A stretch of DNA of 64,000 bases from Nephrocerus scutellatus (Eukaryota; Arthropoda; Insecta; Diptera; Pipunculidae). Position numbers and translations under genes: made by a program. The stretch lies in NCBI GenBank assembly GCA_947095585.1, contig OX352761.1, positions 135,996,277-136,060,276 of the forward strand. The letters run 5' to 3'. Positions 45,742 through 57,005 of the stretch are shown one piece after another. The notes beneath the pieces were generated by a model that was not told the DNA's origin, ran no database searches, and saw only the letters and a program-made list of their open reading frames with translations. Each line of letters opens with the position of its first letter. The stretch's first letter is position 1.

Positions 45742-45825
45742 TCTGTTGGCTTTTTGGGTGTATTGTAAGCTCGGTATAATTCACGTTGGCGTGCAGTTTG
45801 TTTTGTTGTTGGAACCAATATGGCA
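45713..45825 (-). other. 5' untranslated part of the first coding exon
   Basis: From the acceptor to the start codon. A second minus frame stays open from the acceptor for about 57 codons (reading TKQTARQRELYRAYNTPKKP in part) to a stop near 45648. The splicing partner upstream is not visible, so coding use of this frame cannot be excluded. Confidence 0.5.
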
Positions 45826-46309
45826 CTGAAATTGAAAATAAATAGAAATAGAGTTATTACATGTATATAAAGATTTATATTTATTTTATAACAATATATT
45901 GCGAAAACAGTTTATTAATTTAAAATAAATTGTATACGACTTATGTAAAAAGGATTGATGGCTTATATGGAGACGTAGAGCAATTTCTCAAAAATGCACT
46001 AAAGATAAGTGCCCATTATTTCCACAGGAGAAAAGAGAAGGGAATCAAAACTTCCCTTGCTGCAAGCATCAGTGGTCAGCTTGTACAGGCATTTGATTCA
46101 AGAGCGTTGTTTTCGACCAGTACTTTAATGTTACCTAAGCTTTAATGTGTTATAATGCTTAAATGTAACACGATTATCAAAAACATTTATTCAGCAGCAA
46201 TAAATGCTCATGTTAATCTATTGCACATTTTCTTTATTCCCCCTTAGAGCGCTATCTTTGTCATACATAAGCATATAAGCACAAATTTTCGTTTTGAGAT
46301 GCTGAAAAT
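45826..46309. other. Upstream intron, no feature seen
   Basis: AT-rich DNA directly before the first coding exon on the minus strand. It should be an intron of the 5' UTR, since an acceptor ends it. Confidence 0.45.
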
Positions 46310-46745
46310 AATATCAACTTTTACACGCGTCACATGCGCCAAACATAACTCGCGACACATACGTGATCTAAGAAATGGGCCCATGAAACTGAGCTGCTCC
46401 CACAATTTTAGCTCTCTAGGTCGTGTAAAAGTTGGTTAAAAACTACTTTCTTTTACGGACGGGGCCGGAATCTTCATTAAATGTATATTTAATTTTTTTT
46501 AAAAAATTTTTTTGTTGTTTAAAATTATTTTCCACAGATTTCTCCCAAGTGCTTTACTTTTTCAAAAACTCGAAAAGTTGTCTAAGTAAACTGTCGAAAG
46601 AAAACCACTTTCAGACGCATCACAGGCATCACACGCGTCGCACGCGGGATCCTAGAAAAACCCTTCGAGACTAAGCTGCTTCCAACATTTCAGCTCTCTA
46701 GATCATGTGAAAGTTGGCTAAAAAGGTCCTAAAAAAAGTAGAAAG
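46310..46745 (+). repeat. Repeat C, longest copy, with two CACACGCG blocks
   Basis: The first block (46315-46445) has TACACGCGTCACATGCGCC, GCTCTCTAGGTCGTGTAAAA and GTTGGTTAAAA. A spacer carries CTTTCTTTTACGGAC, GGAATCTTCATTAAATG and CACAGATTTCTC, as at 41240-41340. A second block (46610-46730) repeats GCATCACACGCGTCGCACGCG and the CTCTCTAGATCATGTGAAAG motif. So the unit is about 300 bp and occurs tandemly here. Confidence 0.7.
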
Positions 46746-46773
46746 AAACGGGTTGGGTATGTAATCTCACATT

Positions 46774-46950
46774 TCAAAATCTCGCATTTTTAAAAGGGAA
46801 AACTCCCTTTTAATAACGCCTTTTAAAAGGAAAAACTCCCATTTTACTTAAATAAATAAATTAATGCGAGATTTTGAAAATGCGAGTATTTGAAAATGCG
46901 AGATTTTTAAATTTATATTTGCGAGATTTTGTAATGCGGGATTTCGTATC
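46774..46950. repeat. GCGAGATTTT array with nested inverted repeats
   Basis: Five units starting GCGAG or GCGGG lie at 46866, 46882, 46898, 46921 and 46936. The left part carries the reverse form: TCAAAATCTCGCATT (46774-46788) pairs perfectly with AATGCGAGATTTTGA (46863-46877). Between them TTAAAAGGGA (46790-46799) pairs with TCCCTTTTAA (46804-46813), and a variant TTTTAAAAGG follows. No protein or known element is recognised. Confidence 0.8.
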
Positions 46951-48492
46951 ACTCCCGCAAACAAGCATGAATTAAAATGTCACTTATTTAATCGGTTAAT
47001 TAATAACTAACAAACATACAGGTTAATTCAAAGGTGAGAGTAATATTGATATTATCCCGAACCCATAAAACGTGAAAGGCATTTATAATCAAAAGAGGAC
47101 CATATATATATTTCAAGGACCTCCTGAACAAATGTCGTATCGTAATAATATAAGACATTATAGATTGTTTTACTTTTTCCTTTCATTAGTCATACAGGCT
47201 TAAACTCGCAAGTTATTCATCACTATATGCGTTCCAATTGTAGCTCACAATTCTGTATACCCTTGGTGAGTTTCTTGCGTTCAACACAACGAGCAAAGAT
47301 TGCACAGGTTGTACATAAGCAAATAACCCGCATCTACTAATGAACATCCTTCTTCAATTTCCGACCTACTTTCCGCTCATGAATGCGAACAAGCGAATGC
47401 CTAGAGTCATCAACCATATTCTCTTTCCTTGCCACCCCTCAAAGTGCGATGCGAATATGAAATGTCATATGCAGAATGTGTTCAAGTTAAGTCATAGCTG
47501 CAAGCGTTCACAACTTTTTACGTCTTTCTATTTATAGCTGCACCCTCATTGCAACTGTGGGTATAGAGATAAGTATCTTAAGTTTTGTCCTTTATACACA
47601 TTTGTGATGACAGTGACTGGATTACACGTATCGTGATCCTGATGAACATGCATTTTTTTTTGATTGTGTTGTGTATTTTGTAGTCAACGTAATTTCTTAT
47701 TATTGTTGAAAATAAATTTTCTAGGTAGTAGGTATGTAGAATTTTCAAAAATGTGTAACTAATTTCAAACGGTTCTATACTTTAAATTTTAATTTATCTC
47801 AATAATTAAATTATTAAACCAACCCAACATGATTTACCTTGATAGCTTATTGGACGAAGCTAAAATTATCGCCAAAACACGCAACTGGAACAGAATAACA
47901 CACAAAACATAACCTGGTTCGAAAACTTCAATGAATTTGTACAGATCATCTTTTTATTTGAAATAAAATAAAATTGTGTAACCTTATCAAAGAACAAACA
48001 ACAAAAATTATTAATTGTTAATTACGTAGCGGCAGCTTGCTTACTTATGCGACCGACGGTTTGTTCTTAATTATTCTTCGCATTTAGTCAAATTAGTTAA
48101 AAGCTGCACTAAAATATGTCATATTGCTAATTAGTCCATTCCTGTTTATGGCCATCCAATTCCCAAAATCAATTTCCACTTTAAGTTGACATCAAAATGC
48201 GTCAAACCATTGGTGTCGTCCTGCATATAAATGTCATTAGACCAAACCCAACAGCTAATTTGATCGTCCTTAATGCTCCTCTGAGAACCGCTAAGTATGT
48301 GCAAACTCATTAGAATATTCAACTCGTATCTTTCTCATTTAAGCTGCATACGTTTGTCGTGAAACAAACAACACCCAGGTTTTTGGCATTCTCTGACCAG
48401 CAATTAGCAAAATACATAAATATAAATCGCTGGAGGATGTTTTGTAAACTTTATTCACCAATGAACAAGAAAAATAATAAACACATACAGAA
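46951..48492. other. No feature seen
   Basis: AT-rich upstream or intron DNA. Open frames are short and unrelated to known families. Confidence 0.45.
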
Positions 48493-48555
48493 CCATCATC
48501 ATCATCAATTTTGGCTCTACAACCGGGGTCCTTTCCTAGCCTCCCGTATAAAAAA
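48493..48555 (-). mobile_element. 3' tail of the RTE-like LINE
   Basis: Reverse complement reads GGTTGTAGAGCCAAAATTGA followed by (TGATGA)n, matching the ends at 33967 and 53130. Confidence 0.7.
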
Positions 48556-49859
48556 CTTAGTCAAAAAAAAGATGTGTACTGTTTTATGGATAGTGCATCG
48601 ACGCTCACTAAAAATTGACCTAATTTGGGACATTATTTAGAGAAAGATTGAAGCGAATTCATGTCATCCGACACATATCAGTGTTTCCAGAGCTTTCCAT
48701 TTTGAGATGATGATGATAAATTCTTCTCAACTTTAGCACTAGTGTACACGCAAACGTGTATTCGTATATTATTTTCCCATTTGAAATCAATTAATTTCTA
48801 ATGAACATGACGTTGAGGTGAAGCGTATCGGGGAAACATATCGAAACTGCAGTTCAGTTTGATAGACTACAGGAGCAACAAAGGATATCAAAAAAAGAGC
48901 AAATATATGTCTTCGATTTAAAAATATTGCAAATTTTGCGATAAAGGTAGCTAAGTGAGTTTTCTTCTTAATTTAGGAGTCAAAAAGAAGCGCAGAGATA
49001 CGCTAATTTTTCCAAAGGTCTGAAGGTAAGCATTTTATCAAAGCAACGTAGATGATCTAAAAGTTCAACAAGTTATATAGCATTTAGCTATTGTTTAACT
49101 CTGCATGTCGCACCAAACTAATTTTAATAACTTGCTGTTTTATTGTTGTTAAAAAAGCAGTTAGGTTAGGAGACAGAATGTTTATTTTGTTACTTTTAAG
49201 TTCTTTCTACAGATGATATAATAATATTTGCTTTTTGAAATGTTAAATATATGAAAGACCGACAGTGGACTCGCGTTACTGTGAATAGTCGGAAATATGA
49301 ATTACTTATTGACATGAACTGACGAATCCGTTCGCTGCATACTTTGTGGACACATTCACTAACTTAAACTGTTAAATATAGTGAAAATAGACAAACATAG
49401 GCATAAGGGGGTCCTAGTCAATCCATTAGATGATCTATAAAAGTTTACTTAAGAATACAGGGTAACCCCAGTGAATCCATAGGAAGAATCCATATAATCA
49501 AAGAATACGCCATTTCATATTTTTAATGGATTATACTCATCCAAACTTATCGATGGTAATTATTATTTTGGTTCAATTACAAATGTTACAAAAGGAAGAA
49601 AGAACTATTGTAGATACTAGAAGAAGGAAATGTCAGACCCAAATACCAAAAACGAACAGTTGGGCGAACAAATAATGGGCGTGTTTACGTAATGGAAAAT
49701 AGAAGAAAATAAAAAATGAAAAACCGGCTATATCTGAAACGCATTGCAAATATGGTGCAGGTAATTAGGTCCACGGGAATATGTTCCTGATTTTTCCAAA
49801 AAAATATTAAATCAAATCAAAAAAAACCGAGGGCTTTAAGTTAAAGATCAATATTTCAG
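48556..49859. other. No feature seen
   Basis: AT-rich DNA with one short GATGATGATGA run at 48705-48717, perhaps another RTE tail remnant. Confidence 0.4.
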
Positions 49860-51756
49860 TTGCATATTTTATCAAAAGCCTGACTGTAATCGGTGGTAAT
49901 CACATCACACCTTCCTCTAAAGATTGCAGTGTTTTAGAGACGAATTCGGTAAGGTTAGTCGTAGTGGACCTATCCTTTAGGAAACCGTGCTGTTGTGGGG
50001 AAAAGATGGATTTGCAGTGAAAATTCAGGGACTCGTAAACAATGCTTTTGAAAAGCTTCGGGATTGAAGAGAGGTTTGCTATGGGTCGGTAGTTTGATAT
50101 CTCGCTTTTGTTTTCTTTTTTATTGTTAGGGAAAATAAAGGAGTCCTTGCATAATTTTGGGAAGACGGCTTTAGAGAGTGAGAGTCCAAATAGAGTTATT
50201 AGGGGCTGACTTATAGCATGGAAAATCCCACATGCATTTACGCATTTTTTTAAGAATATGACGGGTAGACAATCAGTATCGGGGAAAAAGTCATCCTTTA
50301 TCCGATTAATCTTTTCGCGCACTATATTAGTCCTTATATCGATTGTGACAAGGGAAGTTTGAGGACCGTTATTCAATTAGTTGAAATAGTTCAAGTTCCG
50401 GTTCGTGAGGGTGGTCACTAAACGATTGACTGAAGAATGTGGCCAAGAGGTTGGCTATTGTTATGACTATGCAGATGAAGTGTTAAATAATTTTAGAGTG
50501 GAAGGGAATCCATCTGATCTTCTTTTGACGTTAATAAATTGGTAGAAACGTCTAGGATCAGTGATAAGGCTAAGTTGAATTCTATCGAGGTATTCTAGGT
50601 AGAGGGATTCGCAGAGGATAGAAAAGCGGAAGTTAGCTTGTTGTTAGAATGACTAGTTTGAGGCAGATCTGGATGCCAGGTAAGTTTTCCATAATTTGTT
50701 TCTGGCATTGCGAATTCGTTATTATACCAGGGAGGGGAGGTCGGGCAGTTTTAATGTCACACGTAAGGGAGAGATTGGACACAGTCAAAAATTGCTGTGT
50801 AGAAGAATTTGAGAGAGTCAATGGGAGTGTTATTGTTTAAAAAGAGACTGAAGTTTAAGTTATTGACTAGGTTGTTAAGTTTGACGAAATCTGCGTTACG
50901 AAAGTTGAAAGAAGGAGAGTTCTCAGAAGCAACAGTAATGATGTCATTTTCATACGCAAAGGTAAGAGCCAGAGGGGGTGATAGTTGTCAATGGTTAAGA
51001 GAAGATGGGTAATTGCGGTAACCAGGGAATTATGATGAGAAAATGAGATCTAGCTACCTACCAAGGTTGTTGGTGATACCACTATCTGAAAAAGGCCAAA
51101 GTCAAAAAGACGATCAGTAAGGAGGGTTTCCATTACTGAAGAGGAATTATTTGGAACAAAAGATAATTCGTCCACTGATGGAGCCCATTGCAAAAGGGGG
51201 AGGTTGAAGTCGCCAACAATTATAAGATCATCACTGGGATCAGCGACGTCAAATAGAGAGTCAATAGCATCAACAGCTAGTTGGTATACTTGTACGGATT
51301 AAGCAGGGCGAATATAACAGCAGATAATGTATACGCTCCATTTGGATGCAGATATTTTAGCACATACGAATTCAAAAGAAGCGGCGTTTGAGCTTTTAAC
51401 GAGGGTTGCATCGAGAACATTATATGTATGGCTAAAAGAACACCGCGGCCAAAGGAGAGGCCAACGTTGTCCTCGCCGTCAGCGCGAAAAACTGCGAAGT
51501 CAGAACTGAAGAGTTCACAGCCTAGAAATTTGGGACAGAGGTTGGTTTCGGTAAGGGAAAAAATGTCTTAAGGAAGTGTTTCTGTTGTAAGTTTGTGAGT
51601 CCCCTAACATTCTAATAGTAAAGGGAAAGGAACTGCGGGGCGCTATCGGCTGTGAAATATGAAACAATTAGACAGGAGTTAGGGGCGAAAATATTTGTTA
51701 TGGTTGCTGCGGGATTTTTGGAGATACGAGAGATCCAGTATGAGAAGCATAGGTTG
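49860..51756 (-). mobile_element. Jockey/CR1-like LINE with endonuclease and RT start, decayed
   Basis: Minus-strand order: endonuclease pieces PKFLGCELFSSDFAVFRADG (about 51480-51530), LIIVGDFNLPPF-like sequence (about 51190-51225) and LLTDRLFDFGLFQIVVS (about 51090-51140). A linker with PWYNNEFA follows near 50720. Then comes RT from 50376: FFPDTDCLPVIFLKKC, ISNYRPIANLSSIPKLFKSI and FSPQQHGFLKDRSTTTNLTE to about 49900. The RT core after this is missing, so the copy is 3'-truncated at 49860. Frameshifts are many. The right edge abuts an RTE copy of opposite orientation. Confidence 0.75.
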
Positions 51757-53160
51757 AGAGGTTACAAGGCCCCGGGATCTGATGGTGCCCCGGGGCTGAT
51801 TAAAACAGGAGGCCCTAGAATACACCAAGCAATTCATGAACTAATAGTGCAAGTATGAGAGGAAGAAATGATGCCAGAAGACTGGCGAGGCATCCTGTGC
51901 CCCATACATAAGAAAGGAGATATCACAACCTGCAGCAATAATCGTGGTATAACGTTGTTGAATACCGCGTATAAGATTTTTTCCTCTATCATTTAAGACA
52001 GGATAGCTCCATACGCTAAAGTCATCATTTCTCCATACCAGTGTGGCTTCATCTCAGGCAAATCAACAACTGAACAGATTTACACCCTAAGGCAGGTGAT
52101 GGAAAAATTTCTAGAGTTTCAAAACTCACTACACTATCTTTTTATAGATGTTAAAGCCGCCTATGATAGCATAGCCAGAGTAGAACTTTATAAAGTTATG
52201 AGAGAATTCGTCATTCCAAATAAACTGAGAAAACAATGTACGTTGACCATGTTATATGCGAAGTAAAAATATCCGGATCACTATCAAACCCATTCAAAAT
52301 TTATAACGGTCTCCGACAAGGGGATGGACAGGCCTTCGTCCTCTTCAACCTGGCGTTGGAGAAAGTAATCAGAGTCTCATACGTAACGGCGAAAGGAACA
52401 ATCCTCTATAAGTCCATTCAGATACTGGCTTAAGCAAACGATATTGACATCGTTGCTAGAAATCCAAGAGCTGTACAGAAAGCTTTCATCCAGATCGAGC
52501 AGGTGGCATGAAATCTGGAGCTGCATATAAATTAGTGCAAAAAAAAGTACATGGTGGCCACGTTTGCGAGTAGAAGATCCAACATTGGTCCCTCAATTCA
52601 ACTAGTGGGGCGCCAATTTAAAGACGTGCAATTCTTTAACTATCTCGGGTCAACTGTAGCAGCCGATAACAGCATGGAACCAGAAATACGCGCACGGTTG
52701 CTTAAAGCCAACAAAGCCCACTATAGTCTGTAAAGACTCTTCCAATCCAGGAACTTAACCATAACATCCAGGCTGCTGGTATATAAGACAATACCAGTAC
52801 TTACATATGGATCCGAGACTTGTATGCTAAGCAAAAAGCACAAAAGGTCTTACGGAGAATTGTATGTGAGAAAGGACGATTTCGGAGACTCTATAATGAT
52901 GAGATCTTCGAGCGTTACCGCGATGTCGACATCGCTCGGTACGCACCGGTGAACAGGACACCTAGCTCGCATGAGCTAAGATGATCCTGCTTAGAAAGGT
53001 CTTTGTGGTAGGATTTATGGAACAAGACAACGAGGATGGTGTAGACCAAGACGCCCAAAGCTTAGGGATACCAAACAGGATGAAATCTGGACCGGTGGAT
53101 GGATTATTTGCGGGAGGCCAGGACCGGACTCCGGTTGTAGACCCAAAAATGATGATGATG
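51757..53160 (+). mobile_element. RTE-like LINE, RT to 3' end, most complete copy
   Basis: Plus strand: KAPGSDGAPGLIKTGGPRIH (RT start), [60 protein letters not shown] (motif A), GLRQGDGQAFVLFNLALEKV (motif B), ILA then stop then ANDIDIVARN (motif C), FFNYLGSTVAADNSMEPEIR and TYGSETCMLSKKHK. The tail GTAGACCCAAAAATGATG plus (ATG)n ends near 53160. At least four in-frame stops and several small deletions mark it as dead. No endonuclease region is present on this copy. It is fused head to head with the LINE on its left. Confidence 0.85.
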
Positions 53161-53260
53161 TGTGACGCGTTTCGTGTGTGGCGCGTTTGATGGGTTGAAA
53201 TCACGCCATTTTCTCTTTTTTTAGATATTTTTAACCAACTTTCGCACGACCTAGAGGGAT
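53161..53260 (-). repeat. Repeat C fragment
   Basis: Reverse complement carries CCTCTAGGTCGTGCGAAAGT, TTGGTTAAAAA and CGCGCCACACACGAAACGCG. It starts exactly at the RTE tail. Confidence 0.6.
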
Positions 53261-54829
53261 ACAATTTGATTCTATGTATCTACTTCCATTTTTCGTCTTT
53301 TCTAAAATATTTAACGAAAAAGAAATTAATTTCCAAATCACTGTACAGACATGCTCCAGCCTAGCATAGTTAGAAGAAGTATGTAACACTCGACCAGCTT
53401 CATTATTAATGACATCATTTACTTGCGGTCGTACTTTATTTATTATCCAGATTATTCCTTACATCTCGACCAAAGCATAACATGACTCTGAGTGTAGGTA
53501 ATAATTCACACAATACACAACATAATATCAACGACATGAAAAGGAAATCAGAGGCGTACTCAGGCATACGAGCAAATATACATATTTATGCACGAATAGC
53601 ACGTCGGTGAACTTTGCTGAAAAATGAGGTTTTACTTTCCCATGAAAATCCCATATGCAGTTTGGAATATAATAATAACAAAAAAAAATTAAAAAGAACG
53701 AAACAATGTTATATCGCCACGCCATATTTCGTGCTTTTATTCCTATTGATTGTGTAGCTATACAGCGAGTACGAACAAGAAAATACGAGTGTGTATATTA
53801 TTTTTATTTATTTTATTAGGGATTAGGCACGAGAAAAAACCACAGCTCACGAATTTTTTCCTACTTTTATAGGTTTACTGAAATAAATCTTTATTGCAAG
53901 ATGAATGAATGATTAAGCTTTAGATAGCGTAATTTCACACCCCCACTCTCGTTATGCAATCGTATAAATCGCCTGCTCCGAATTTCTTGAAGAATTTTGT
54001 TTTCCATATCAACAGTAAATAATAATGAATATCAAATAGCCAGCTGAAAGTCATAAAAACTCGTAACAACACGATTGACTGTGGACTGCCCCTTACGGTC
54101 AACAGATTTGCATTTTTTGTTTGTGTGTTTATTAGCTGAAAGGAGCTAGATACCAAAATCATTATCACAGCAAGTTTTTTAGTCCCCTGCATTTTTATGG
54201 ATTGTTTAATGCGTAACCATCCCATGGATTTAAAATTTTGAGTTATCATCACTTCGTAAGTCATGTAGATGTAAGTGGCTGAGTCTGGCACAGTGGTGAG
54301 CGAGCTGGTGACGTATAAATATATAAAAAACAAAATAAAGCTCATATAGCATAGCAGCTGCACCAAACATTAATGTTGAGCATCGCCAAAGATTAGGTTT
54401 TTATAGTGATATCGAAAGCAATCAGAGACATTCATATGTGCATCTGAATATTGATACCAACTAACATGTTGATCCACCAACCCCTGTGAGACACAGCACT
54501 CTCACTTTTTTTACTATCCGATGTCCTCTGAAGGCGTTTTGGAGGTTTATTTGAGATGGCTGTGACACTTGATAACTTTATACAAATATACGTTACTACT
54601 TACTACAAACAATGGTATTGTTTATTGTTCATTGGACATCGATTCTATTGCAAAATAACAACACTTATCTGTACTATAATATACATACAATCCCACCCGA
54701 ATGAAGCAACCATCGGATTGTTTCGTGTTTTTCATGGTCCCCCATATAAACACTAACCGACTTGGTTGGGGGTTAGTGCGATTCGCAGTAGGATTTTCGA
54801 GGGTTTGAGTGGGGTCTAAGGACTTAGTG
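53261..54829. other. No clear gene
   Basis: AT-rich DNA. One longer open frame on the minus strand is listed separately. From about 54720 to 54829 the sequence is GC-richer (CTTGGTTGGGGGTTAGTGCG) and probably belongs to the adjoining repeat D. Confidence 0.4.
53935..54366 (-). CDS. Hypothetical 143-codon open frame, doubtful
   Basis: ATG at 54364-54366 to stop at 53935-53937. The product would be hydrophobic at its start (LLCYMSFILFFIYLYVTSSL) and again at MILVSSSFQLI and VFMTFSWLFDIHYYLLLIW. I recognise no family. A frame of this length can arise by chance in AT-rich DNA, and no splice or promoter evidence supports it. It could be a decayed chemoreceptor-like fragment or nothing. Confidence 0.12.
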   Translation of the reverse strand: MVQLLCYMSFILFFIYLYVTSSLTTVPDSATYIYMTYEVMITQNFKSMGWLRIKQSIKMQGTKKLAVIMILVSSSFQLINTQTKNANLLTVRGSPQSIVLLRVFMTFSWLFDIHYYLLLIWKTKFFKKFGAGDLYDCITRVGV

Positions 54830-55110
54830 CACTTAGCAGTACGGGCTTCTTGTTTAAAATTTGAAGAAAATCGGGCTAATTTTTAAAAAAAATTTACTGG
54901 CACCCCTCGGGCCTCGGGCCCATTCGCTCAAAATGTCAAAATATGTAAAAAAAAAGTTGTCCATTGGAGATACACATGTGTATAAAATTTTACCAAAATC
55001 GGGTTAATGTTTATTTTAAATATATATGAGGCCCCACGACCCCAGGGCCCGGCGTCTGTAAATTTTTTACAAAAAGTTTTGTCCTTCAGAGATACACGAC
55101 AAATGTTTCT
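54830..55110 (-). repeat. Interspersed repeat D, copy 3
   Basis: In reverse complement two blocks carry ATACACATGTGTATCTCC-like and GTGTATCTCTGAAGG motifs with AAAATCGGG in between, and GC-rich segments (GGGCCCGAGGCCCGAGGGG). It matches 22728-23045 with the same internal duplication. Confidence 0.6.
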
Positions 55111-55119
55111 TGTATATCT

Positions 55120-55560
55120 CTGATCGGAGATTCGATTTGTGGTGAAATTCCCCAGTTGGTGGGGAAAACATAGCAGCCACAGCGCAGGGCTGGTGCGACG
55201 TACATCCAACGCCGTACAAAGTACCATTAAAATTTTTTGTTTTGAGTTGAGCTAAGCTGTAAAGCAGTTGAGTGCGTAACCAGTTCTTCATATACTCGTA
55301 ATATTGTACAAAACGACCACCTGCCCAGACCATGCAGTCGTATTGAAGTTTGGAGCGAATATATGCTTTGTAAATACTAGCCAGAATTAAGAAGTGAAGT
55401 ACATCTTGCACCGTTTTAGGAAACATTTCGCAGCATTTTTTGCGATAGCGAAAATGTGGTCGTTCCAACAAAGCTTGTTGTTAATGCATATATCAAGTAT
55501 TGCAAGTTTTTCAATGCATGCAATTTCATGCAGCACTATCTTTGATGCAAGATCCATTCA
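55120..55560 (-). mobile_element. Jockey/CR1-like LINE fragment
   Basis: Minus frame reads LERPHFRYRKKCCEMFPKTV, QDVLHFLILASIYKAYIRSK, LQYDCMVWAGG and AQLKTKNFNGTLYGVGC. This is the post-RT region (KAYIRPKLEY..WAGG type) of the family at 2160-3862. DNA identity is clear: TGTGGTCGTTCCAAC and AAGCTTGTTGTT recur at about 2620-2650 and 55450-55485. Confidence 0.7.
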
Positions 55561-56818
55561 AGGATAAAGTTTGGGGTCTTAAATTAAGCCTAGATAATTG
55601 ATAATTCATTGAACATATAATGGCAGTGAACAAACAAACAAACCGACTTTTGTATGCTGGTGATATGGCAATCAGTTAATTGATCTTGTGCTCCAAATGC
55701 TCTTTCAGGGCGCTGAAAAATTATTTGTTGGGCGTTTTTATTGACAGTTTTGTTTAATTCATGCAGCACTGATGACTAATGGCAATTCATATAAAAAACA
55801 AATATTTTGATGGTGCCAAGTGTGGCCAAAACTTTCATTAGTGATTATAGCAACGGTAAGCCATACAAGAAAACGCTAACTAATTAATGCACAAAAATTA
55901 CGTAAATTTGGCCAAAAGCATTACTCAGAATGTTGATGTACGCGTACGCTTTTTTCCCTAATATTCCAATAGTCATTGCGTAGTTGCTTTATTTCATTTA
56001 AATAAGGATTAGCAAATATATTTTATATATATGTAGGTCTAGTACATATGTCATATATGTCTATGAATAAATATATAAATGTAGGCTTTGCGAAATTACG
56101 AATTTAGCTTATTAACATATGTTAGAGCAAAACACAAGAAAATAATTTTTAATTCAAATGGAAATTACCAGCAAACCTCAACGAAAGTACATACTTAACA
56201 TATGTTATAAATTTGACTACGCAAATTCTTCCAAGACATATTTCTTTTATATCTGTTTGAGTTTGTGATTGCTTTTAATAAAATTAAATTTGTTCAAAGG
56301 AACAAATAGATTAAGACAAAATCAAAAAGTCACAAATCTCTAATCGATTAAAACAAAAAATTTGAACAAATTTGATTACATAAGTTAGTGAAATCCAAGA
56401 AGTTTTAATATAAAATTAAAAAAAAAGATAAAGACGATCTTACGAAACGTTTTACTCTCTTAATATTTTGCTGTTGCTGTTATTTCTATTAACTTGAAAT
56501 ATCAGCAGTTCGCAACTAATACTCATAAGTACTTACTTCTTGCGATCAAAATCAATATCACGAAACATTTGTCTCCCCTCCTATCGAATTTTGGTGGCAG
56601 TTAAATATGTTATCTGACTTTTGTCACCTTATTTGTCGGTGCGTACTAATTATACAAATTAGTATCTAACTCAATCAGTTCGATTCTTCAAATATATATC
56701 AATTATATGCTGATTATACTTGTATGGAGCAAATCATGTCCGGTTCTTTAATGTAAGCACTGCAGACTTCAATGTTGTGCAGATAAGCAAACACAAAGCT
56801 CTTAAAAAATATTATATA
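55561..56818. other. No feature seen
   Basis: AT-rich DNA without recognisable genes or repeat ends. Confidence 0.45.
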
Positions 56819-57003
56819 GGATGTCCCAACAAGAGCGCCGCGAGTTGTACGGTGATTTTTTTTTTGACATTTGTCACGTACAGACCACGCGATTTAGGAA
56901 TATAGTGAATGTTTGCTTAATTCAAAAATAAATGTGTTTTATCTTTAAAATTTTTATACAAAAATTTGAATTTGAATACAAGAGAATCTTGTTGGGACAC
57001 CCT
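56819..57003. mobile_element. 185-bp MITE with 17-bp terminal inverted repeats
   Basis: Ends GGATGTCCCAACAAGAG and (reverse complement of the right end) GGGTGTCCCAACAAGATT pair with one mismatch. TA flanks both ends (56817-56818, 57004-57005), as for Tc1/mariner-type insertions. No transposase remnant is recognised inside. Confidence 0.85.
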
Positions 57004-57005
57004 AT

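Larger units (their letters stand above)
9752..45825 (-). other. Gene model: type of two-module EB/Cys-rich transmembrane protein, seven exons, alternative 3' ends
   Basis: The whole gene reads on the minus strand. Exons are 45043-45825, 32614-32766, 24710-24850, 24449-24563, 17086-17273, then 14219-14478 or 9752-10014. Every junction has GT and AG and matching phase (1-1, 1-1, 1-1, 2-2, 1-1), and coding lengths sum to 510 or 509 codons with stop. The protein has an N-terminal 172-residue polar part, a hydrophobic segment (177-199), two six-cysteine modules (about 235-320), a TM helix (about 336-358) and a 150-residue cytoplasmic tail. Likely topology is a cysteine-rich loop or ectodomain outside and the tail inside. 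I do not recognise it with certainty. Drosophila sosie, a single-pass membrane protein of follicle cells, is one candidate to test, from memory only. Untranslated first exons beyond 45825 are likely, since an acceptor AG precedes the exon. Confidence 0.8.

Noticed and set aside
46774..46950. CRISPR array
   Set aside because: Units are short, unevenly spaced and imperfect, in a eukaryotic genome; no cas-like genes.
51327..51509. Plus-strand 60-residue frame
   Set aside because: It is antisense to the endonuclease region of the minus-strand LINE.
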